From Bacillota bacterium (GTDB lineage Bacteria > Bacillota > Sulfobacillia > JABLXB01), in NCBI GenBank assembly GCA_024653225.1, contig JANLGA010000028.1:1-7997 (forward strand): a DNA stretch of 7,997 bases, read 5' to 3'. The position numbers were made by a program, and so were the translations under genes. Shown here in pieces: positions 1 to 4,218 of this stretch (position 1 is the first letter of the stretch; each line of letters opens with the position of its first letter). The notes below the pieces were generated by a model. The model searched no databases. It was given only the letters and a program-made list of their open reading frames with translations, and had not been told where the DNA came from.

Positions 1-400
1 TCCGAACGAGGAGCCCGGCGGCCTCGGACAGCCCCATGAACTCGAGGGCGTGCCCGATCCTGGCCGCGCGCTCGTTGCTGGGTATGTCGTAGAGTTTCGC
101 GAAGACGAGGAGGTTCTCATAGCCGGTCAGGGTGCCGTCGGCTGATATCACCTGGGGAACGTATCCTATCACGCGGCGGACGGCGGCCGCCTGGCGCACC
201 ACGTCATATCCCGCGAGCCTCGCCCCGCCGGCGGTGGGTGGAAGGAGCGTGGTGAGCATCTTGATGGTCGTCGTCTTGCCGGCGCCGTTGGGCCCCACGA
301 GACCGAAGACCTCCCCGTCGCGGACCCGGAGCGACAGGCTTTTCACCGCCGCGAACGACCCGAATCTGCGCGTCAACGAATCCACCTCGATTACGTCCAT
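1..400 (-). CDS. ABC transporter ATP-binding protein, DrrA-type (5' part only)
   Basis: This is the N-terminal 133 residues of an ABC ATPase; the rest lies beyond the left edge. The start is the ATG at 398-400, preceded by an SD-like purine run (AAGGGGGAT on the minus strand, about 404-412). The Walker A motif GPNGAGKT is at residues 36-43 and the Q-loop glutamine is near residue 83 (GYVPQ). The signature, Walker B and H-loop would follow outside the window. The GPNGAGKTTTIKML context and the LTGYENL segment after the Q-loop are typical of the DrrA/CcmA-like subfamily, whose ATPases energise drug, lipid or small-molecule exporters with a separate permease at the cytoplasmic membrane. It lies 56 bp downstream of the MarR-type gene on the same strand, so the two are probably co-transcribed and the pump controlled by that repressor. 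The substrate cannot be told, and the expected permease gene is not visible. Confidence 0.9.
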   Translation of the reverse strand, partial: MDVIEVDSLTRRFGSFAAVKSLSLRVRDGEVFGLVGPNGAGKTTTIKMLTTLLPPTAGGARLAGYDVVRQAAAVRRVIGYVPQVISADGTLTGYENLLVFAKLYDIPSNERAARIGHALEFMGLSEAAGLLVR

Positions 401-456
401 CAGCGATCCCCCTTCGCCGCGACCGTCAACAGCGCCCGCCCAGCTACGTCCGACCT

Positions 457-897
457 TCAGGTGGCACCGGGTCTCAACACCCGGTCGAACAGTCCCATCG
501 CCGCCTGGATCGCGGCCAGGTCCGATGGGGCCAACCCGTCCAAGCGCTCCGCGATGCGCTCCGTCGTACGCTCACGGGCATTCTCGAACAGATCCCGGCC
601 TTTCCCGGTGGCGCTGAGGATGAGCCGCCGACGGCTGCGTGGGTCGTCCCGACGTTGGACCAGCCCGCGCTCGACGAGCCTGTCCACGATTTTCGAGACG
701 GTCGGCGGTGTCACACCCAGATGGCCGGCCACTTGCGAGAGTGATGCACCTGGTTCGCGGTAGAGGAATGCCAGGGTGCGGAACTGTGGGACTGACAACT
801 GGTTCCCGCAATGGAGGCGCATTTCCGATCTTATCAAGCGCATGGCGACCGGCACTGTCTCCACCACCTGCCGGGCGCAATCACGTGAGGCGGGCAT
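457..897 (-). CDS. MarR-family transcriptional regulator
   Basis: This gene encodes a 146-residue protein, the usual size for a MarR-type dimeric repressor. The winged helix-turn-helix spans about residues 36-96. It has a recognition region around ASLSQVAGHLGVTPPTVSKIV (about 51-71) and a basic wing with the family pattern RRDDPRSRRRLILSATGKG (about 82-100). Flanking N- and C-terminal helices would form the dimer interface. The ATG start at 895-897 is supported by an SD on the minus strand (AGAAGGTG, 903-910) with a 5-nt spacer. A near-consensus promoter lies just upstream. The ABC ATPase gene follows 56 bp later. Known MarR proteins repress their own operon and release DNA on binding a small aromatic ligand or on thiol oxidation. 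Autoregulation of this efflux operon is therefore likely but inferred. The ligand is unknown; the only cysteines are C7 and C30, so a redox mechanism cannot be excluded. Confidence 0.92.
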   Translation of the reverse strand: MPASRDCARQVVETVPVAMRLIRSEMRLHCGNQLSVPQFRTLAFLYREPGASLSQVAGHLGVTPPTVSKIVDRLVERGLVQRRDDPRSRRRLILSATGKGRDLFENARERTTERIAERLDGLAPSDLAAIQAAMGLFDRVLRPGAT

Positions 898-927
898 AGT
901 GTCACCTTCTAACTATTGCCTCTACTA

Positions 928-956
928 AGTATACGTTCTGACGTTACCCGGGTCAA
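928..956 (-). promoter_or_regulatory. Sigma-70/A-type promoter of the marR-ABC operon
   Basis: Reading the minus strand, a -35 box TTGACC (951-956) is followed by exactly 17 nt and a -10 box TATACT (928-933). Both boxes match the consensus at five of six positions. Transcription would start near 921, leaving a leader of about two dozen nucleotides that contains the SD of the regulator gene. The AT-rich stretch from about 911 to 934 covers the -10 box and likely start. It includes a 9-nt symmetric element TACTAAGTA (923-931) and GTATAC (929-934), so it is a reasonable place for autorepressor binding. The operator itself is only a guess, as no long MarR-type inverted repeat is evident. Confidence 0.6.
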
Positions 957-979
957 GACGGGCTTCAGGGGCGAGCCGA

Positions 980-993
980 GGCCGCCGGCGGCC
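980..993. repeat. Perfect 14-bp GC palindrome between flavoprotein and marR genes
   Basis: GGCCGCCGGCGGCC is its own reverse complement. It lies between the end of the flavoprotein gene (1033) and the -35 box of the marR promoter (951-956). In RNA it could fold as a 5-bp stem with a 4-nt loop, which might help end or stabilise the upstream minus-strand transcript. There is no T-run after it on either strand, so it is not a standard intrinsic terminator. In GC-rich DNA such a palindrome can arise by chance. Confidence 0.4.
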
Positions 994-1032
994 CGATTAG
1001 TCCCGTGGGCGGGAGGTCGTTCGGAAGCGCTG

Positions 1033-2625
1033 TCACGGGGCGATGACTATTGGACGGCCATCAACGACGCGAATGTGCGTGGGGTGGTCGAAGCCGGCAT
1101 CCTGCCACGGGAAATCGCTGCGGAAGTGGACGCCCCTACTCTCCTCCCTGTGCAGGGCGGCCGTCGCGACCATCTCGGCCGCCAGGAGCATTGCCCCGGC
1201 CTCAAATCCCTCAAGGGATTCCCTCGGTGTGGCGGCGACCGGGTTTCTGCATTCGGCCTCGAGGCCGCCGAGTTCATCGAGCGCCTTCCGAAGTCCGGCC
1301 GCGTTTCTGATCGGCCCGAGGTACCTGTCGCACACCAGCCGGATCTGCCGCTTGAGCTCCTCGGGATGGACCCGGATCTGCCCGTTCACCGTGGCAGGCG
1401 GGGGGCATTCGCGCCATCGCCGGCTGGAGCCGGAGTACCGGTAGTCGCCTGAGGACAGGGCGAACCGGGCGGCGGACGCTCCGGCGATCGGGCCGAAAAC
1501 GGCGAGGCTGGTGAGTGCGTTGCCGCCGAGCCTGTTCGCTCCGTCCAACCCGCCGACGACTTCACCGCACGCGTAGACCCCTGGTACCCCTGTGCCGCAC
1601 TCCTCGTCCGTCACCACCCCGCCGCAGAAGTAGTGCTGCACCGGCGACACGCCCACGGGGCCCGCGGTGTGGGACCTGCCCGGCGGGAACATCCGAAACA
1701 GGGCATCGAGTACCCCCCGATCCCGCGGCGAGGTCACGCGCGACAGGTCCACCTCCTCCAGGTGCAGCTCGACCTTCCCCGTCTCCTCCAGCTCGCGGGC
1801 GGTTTCGAGTGCGCAGAGATCGCGCGCCCTGAGGTTGGCCTCGACGGCCGAGGAGATCCCCCACTGCTTGAACCGTGCCTCGAGGAAAGGCTCGCCCCTG
1901 GCGTTCGTGAGCCGACAGTAATCCAGTAGGGTGAGCTCGACGGCCCACACCGGGAAGCCGGGTTCATCGAACCCGAGGGGGTAGAACTGGACGAATTCCA
2001 TGTCCCGGAACGTCGCTCCGGTCTCAGCCAGAAGTCGGTGCCCGTCGCCCGTCGTGCGTACGGGGTTGTCGGTGCGCCGGTAGATCCTGCCCGCGCCACC
2101 GGTGGCCACCACGACGGCGCGGCAGGGGAGGGATAATGCCTCGCCCGATGACAGGGCCATCACATCCACCGCCCTGGGCCCGTCTCCCTCCATCACGATC
2201 CGCGTCGCCGCGGTCCGGTCCAGGATCCTGACTCCCATCTTCCGTGCGTATGCCGTGAGCGGCCTCGTTATGGCCAGTCCCCGCACGAGCTCCCCCAGGT
2301 TCTCTCCGGCCCTCGCCCCGGAAGGCGACTGCTTCAGCTCGACCCCGTACCTCGCGAGGTCCGCTACCCTCCGGGGGGCCTGTTCGGCCAGGATCGACAC
2401 GAGGCGGGCGTCGTTCAGCCCTTTTCCGGTGCTCATCGTCATGTCGTAGTGCGCCGCCGGCGTGGTCCCGCCGGCTGCGAGCGTGAACGCGCCGCCGGAG
2501 TGGGCGGTGCAACTGCCGAACCCCACGGGGGTTTTCGATACGAGCGAGACTTCAGCCCCGGCTTCCGCAGCTGAGATCGCCGCGAGCAACGCCGCTCCTC
2601 CACCGCCGATCACTGTGACTCTCAT
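1033..2625 (-). CDS. FAD-dependent oxidoreductase, fumarate reductase/L-aspartate oxidase family
   Basis: This is a 530-residue flavoprotein. The N-terminal dinucleotide-binding site is MRVTVIGGGGAALLAA (glycines 7-10). Further FAD motifs are ATGGAG (174-179), TGDGHRLLAETGA (192-204) and the C-terminal GEVVGGLDGANRLGGNAL (354-371); SRGVHFR (496-502) closes the C-terminal domain. H331 (HYFCGG) and R268 (ARDL) align with the substrate histidine and catalytic arginine I recall for this family. The usual QFHP motif is QFYP here (Y215). The position of the covalent-FAD histidine in SdhA/FrdA appears to be Ser38, so FAD is probably non-covalent, as in NadB. No membrane segment or iron-sulfur partner is visible. 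The ATG at 2623-2625 was chosen because it begins directly at the FAD motif and has a G-rich SD (about 2630-2637); a GTG 36 nt upstream would add an unlikely tail. It follows the SOD gene by 90 bp on the same strand. The substrate (aspartate, succinate/fumarate or another) is unresolved. Confidence 0.9.
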   Translation of the reverse strand: MRVTVIGGGGAALLAAISAAEAGAEVSLVSKTPVGFGSCTAHSGGAFTLAAGGTTPAAHYDMTMSTGKGLNDARLVSILAEQAPRRVADLARYGVELKQSPSGARAGENLGELVRGLAITRPLTAYARKMGVRILDRTAATRIVMEGDGPRAVDVMALSSGEALSLPCRAVVVATGGAGRIYRRTDNPVRTTGDGHRLLAETGATFRDMEFVQFYPLGFDEPGFPVWAVELTLLDYCRLTNARGEPFLEARFKQWGISSAVEANLRARDLCALETARELEETGKVELHLEEVDLSRVTSPRDRGVLDALFRMFPPGRSHTAGPVGVSPVQHYFCGGVVTDEECGTGVPGVYACGEVVGGLDGANRLGGNALTSLAVFGPIAGASAARFALSSGDYRYSGSSRRWRECPPPATVNGQIRVHPEELKRQIRLVCDRYLGPIRNAAGLRKALDELGGLEAECRNPVAATPRESLEGFEAGAMLLAAEMVATAALHREESRGVHFRSDFPWQDAGFDHPTHIRVVDGRPIVIAP

Positions 2626-2715
2626 GCTATCCCCCCGCCCGAGCGTAATCCCCGGTCCCACTTTGACGCGGGTGCCGTGGACTCCTGGCGCATCGCGGAG
2701 ACGGGAGGGCCGGGA

Positions 2716-3243
2716 TCAGCAGAACCACCGTGCCGGACGGACGATGCCGCAAGCCAGGCGCTTTCCCGACGCCCCGGCAGGCTGAGTACGGTAGTCGTCC
2801 GGGTTCTCGTGAACGATAATCGCTTTACCGATCGCGTCCGCCGTTCGGAACCTATTCGTGAAGAACGTCATGCATGCGTAGCCGTCATTGGAGAAAAGCA
2901 CGGGGAAATCGCCCGCGTGATCCCCGTGCAGCCGCCCGCCCGGGTTCCAGTGTTCTCCGGCCGCTTTGAATGGTTCGGCGGGGTCGCCGACCGCGCAGTC
3001 TCCGAATTCGTGGAGGTGGAAACCGTGCGGGCCCACGGGTGGTCTCCCGTCGCCGGCCGGACGGTAGGGGGGAAGTCCGGCCACCTCCACGTGCACTTCC
3101 GCGCCTCCCGGAACGTCACAAATGAATGCGATCCCGCAAATCTCCGGACGCAGGGGGCCGCCCCTGACGTGCGCGAATGCCGCCGCGGGGGGCGCCCCGC
3201 AACGGACGCGCGGACACGGCGCCCATCGGATTACTCCGACCAT
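2716..3243 (-). CDS. sodC: Cu/Zn superoxide dismutase, apparently cytoplasmic
   Basis: This is a 175-residue Cu/Zn SOD, which disproportionates superoxide to oxygen and peroxide. All expected ligands are visible. The copper histidines are H76 and H78 in GFHLHEFGD, bridging H98 in AGEHWNP, and H145 in IVHENPDD. The zinc ligands are H106, H109 and D112 in LHGDHAGD. The structural disulfide pair would be C83 and C165, and the active-site arginine is R162 (KRLACG). The zinc loop is very short compared with eukaryotic SODs. The ATG at 3241-3243 has a strong SD (GGAGG, 7-nt spacer) on the minus strand. No signal peptide or lipobox can be seen, unlike most bacterial SodC proteins. Eight cysteines is a high count for the family. 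The flavoprotein gene follows 90 bp downstream, so the two probably form an operon. The same reading frame stays open far upstream over deoC, but that stretch has no SOD similarity. Confidence 0.93.
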   Translation of the reverse strand: MVGVIRWAPCPRVRCGAPPAAAFAHVRGGPLRPEICGIAFICDVPGGAEVHVEVAGLPPYRPAGDGRPPVGPHGFHLHEFGDCAVGDPAEPFKAAGEHWNPGGRLHGDHAGDFPVLFSNDGYACMTFFTNRFRTADAIGKAIIVHENPDDYRTQPAGASGKRLACGIVRPARWFC

Positions 3244-3274
3244 AACCCACCCTCCAGTCGCTTGAAGTACGCGT

Positions 3275-3303
3275 TTGACGCGGTAACGCTCGGTGCCTAT
3301 GTT
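3275..3303 (+). promoter_or_regulatory. Sigma-70/A-type promoter for deoC and the glycyl radical enzyme
   Basis: A -35 box TTGACG (3275-3280) is followed by 17 nt and a -10 box TATGTT (3298-3303) on the plus strand, with a predicted start near 3310. It lies in the divergent region, with the sodC start codon only 32 bp to its left. The -10 box is inside a partly symmetric 15-mer (CCTATGTTATGTAGG, 3297-3311), which could bind a regulator. The transcript would carry a leader of about 210 nt before deoC. I found no convincing promoter for sodC on the other strand. Confidence 0.5.
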
Positions 3304-3340
3304 ATGTAGGAGGGCCATCGAAGGAGATTGAGGGGCGACC

Positions 3341-3433
3341 ATGAGCGGCGAGCGGCGCGAGATCGCCGCGCCCGTGCAAGATTTTCTGTGGCGATCGTCG
3401 AATATTGGGATCGAAGCAATTGTGCAGAGGTGA
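3341..3433 (+). CDS. Possible 30-residue leader peptide (doubtful)
   Basis: An ATG at 3341 opens a 30-codon frame ending in TGA at 3431-3433. It is preceded by GAGGGG (3330-3335) with a 5-nt spacer. The product would be a small charged peptide beginning MSGERREIAAPVQDF and ending in IVQR. It has no hydrophobic signal-like segment and no run of one amino acid that would suggest classical attenuation. It fills the first half of the deoC leader, and its first codons overlap the perfect hairpin at 3352-3369. I know no homologue; a chance ORF is at least as likely as a gene. Confidence 0.2.
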   Translation: MSGERREIAAPVQDFLWRSSNIGIEAIVQR

Positions 3434-3435
3434 AT

Positions 3436-3479
3436 GCATGTGCACGCCCGGTGTGCCGGTCGCGGGCCGGGCGGCATGC
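3436..3479 (+). repeat. Interrupted inverted repeat in the deoC leader
   Basis: Two nested arms pair: GCATG with CATGC on the outside and GCCCGG with CCGGGC on the inside. They are separated by a 5/2-nt internal loop and enclose an apical loop of about 15 nt. The element ends 40 nt before the deoC start codon, so it could influence translation or mark a regulator site. There is no T-tract, so it is not an intrinsic terminator. The GC-rich context makes some chance pairing expected. Confidence 0.35.
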
Positions 3480-3519
3480 GGGGCGGGGACCCGAACGCAT
3501 GGGGAGGGGGACGCCGACG

Positions 3520-4218
3520 ATGACGAGACGCGAGTTCTGCGGCACAATAGATCATTCCGGCCTGAAGCCCTGGGCCACCAGGGACCAGATACGGAGGCTG
3601 TGCGAGGAGGCAAGGCAGTACGGATTCGCCACGGTCTGCGTCAACACGTACTGGGTGAAGTTCGCGGCCGAGCTGTTGGAGGGTTCGGGTGTAGGGGTGG
3701 GGCCCACCGTGGGGTTTCCCCTCGGGGCTTGCGCGACCCGCGTCAAAGTCTTCGAGGCGGTGGACGCCATCAGGGCCGGAGCCTCCGAGGTTGACGTGGT
3801 CATGAACATCGGGGCGCTGAAGGGCGGTGAGTACGCTTCGGTCCTGCACGACATGAGGGCCGTCGTGGAAGGCGTGAAGTCCGAGGCCGCCCGCGTCAAC
3901 CGGGCGGGTATTGTCAAGGTCATCATCGAAACCTGTTATCTTGACGATGCCGAGAAGGTCAGGGCTTCCGAATTGGCCGTGGAGGGCGGTGCCGACTTCG
4001 TGAAAACGTCCACTGGATTCGCCCCGGGGGGTGCGACGGTGGAGGACGTGCGCCTGATACGGAGGGCGGTGGCGGGTAAAGCCCGCATCAAGGCGGCCGG
4101 AGGGATCCACACGTTTGCCCAGGCAAAGGAGCTCATCGAGGCGGGCGCCTCGAGACTCGGGACGAGCAGGAGCCTAGTGCTGGTGAAGGAGATGGAAGAC
4201 AGTGGCTGCTTTGCGTGA
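3520..4218 (+). CDS. deoC: Deoxyribose-phosphate aldolase (DERA)
   Basis: This is a 232-residue class I aldolase that reversibly splits 2-deoxy-D-ribose 5-phosphate into glyceraldehyde 3-phosphate and acetaldehyde in the cytoplasm. The TIM-barrel motifs of DeoC are all present: TIDHSGLKPWAT (9-20), GFPLGA (65-70) and EVDVVMNIGALKGG (90-103), which carries the proton-relay aspartate D92. The Schiff-base lysine is K162 in DFVKTSTGF, and the second active-site lysine is K191 in RIKAAGGIHT. The phosphate-binding end is RLGTS (212-216). The ATG at 3520 was chosen because the family begins here and GGAGGGGG lies 9 nt upstream; an in-frame ATG at 3499 is a weaker alternative. The last 17 nt overlap the next gene, which suggests translational coupling. 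DERA usually serves nucleoside salvage, but no nucleoside phosphorylase, kinase or phosphopentomutase is visible here. Its role may instead be tied to the neighbouring glycyl radical enzyme. Confidence 0.95.
   Translation: MTRREFCGTIDHSGLKPWATRDQIRRLCEEARQYGFATVCVNTYWVKFAAELLEGSGVGVGPTVGFPLGACATRVKVFEAVDAIRAGASEVDVVMNIGALKGGEYASVLHDMRAVVEGVKSEAARVNRAGIVKVIIETCYLDDAEKVRASELAVEGGADFVKTSTGFAPGGATVEDVRLIRRAVAGKARIKAAGGIHTFAQAKELIEAGASRLGTSRSLVLVKEMEDSGCFA

Larger units (their letters stand above)
3304..3519 (+). promoter_or_regulatory. Long, structured leader upstream of deoC
   Basis: If the promoter at 3275-3303 is used, this is an unusually long 5' leader. It holds a perfect 6-bp hairpin (GCGGCG, 3352-3357, with CGCCGC, 3364-3369). 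A larger interrupted stem follows at 3436-3479: GCATG (3436-3440) pairs with CATGC (3475-3479), and GCCCGG (3446-3451) pairs with CCGGGC (3467-3472). The segment from about 3374 to 3440 is noticeably AT-richer than its surroundings. SD-like purine runs occur at about 3308-3315, 3321-3326 and 3330-3335, all far from deoC. I do not recognise any known riboswitch core or T-box. The role is unknown: a regulatory RNA, a translated leader, or simply intergenic DNA. Confidence 0.35.

Noticed and set aside
132..617. 161-codon plus-strand frame over the ABC ATPase and marR
   Set aside because: It is antisense to two genes with clear motifs and its product is proline/arginine-rich with no recognisable domain.
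2626..2661. GTG start adding 12 residues to the flavoprotein
   Set aside because: It would place a glycine/arginine tail before the FAD motif, while the ATG at 2625 starts at the motif and has a G-rich SD.
3328..3519. N-terminal extension of DeoC by up to 64 residues
   Set aside because: The extension is arginine-rich, low-complexity sequence unlike any DERA N-terminus; the ATG at 3520 has an SD and matches the family start.
3244..4110. Open minus-strand frame extending the SOD gene upstream to a 464-residue protein
   Set aside because: The extension lies antisense to deoC, has no SOD-like content, and the ATG at 3243 has a strong SD and fits the family length.
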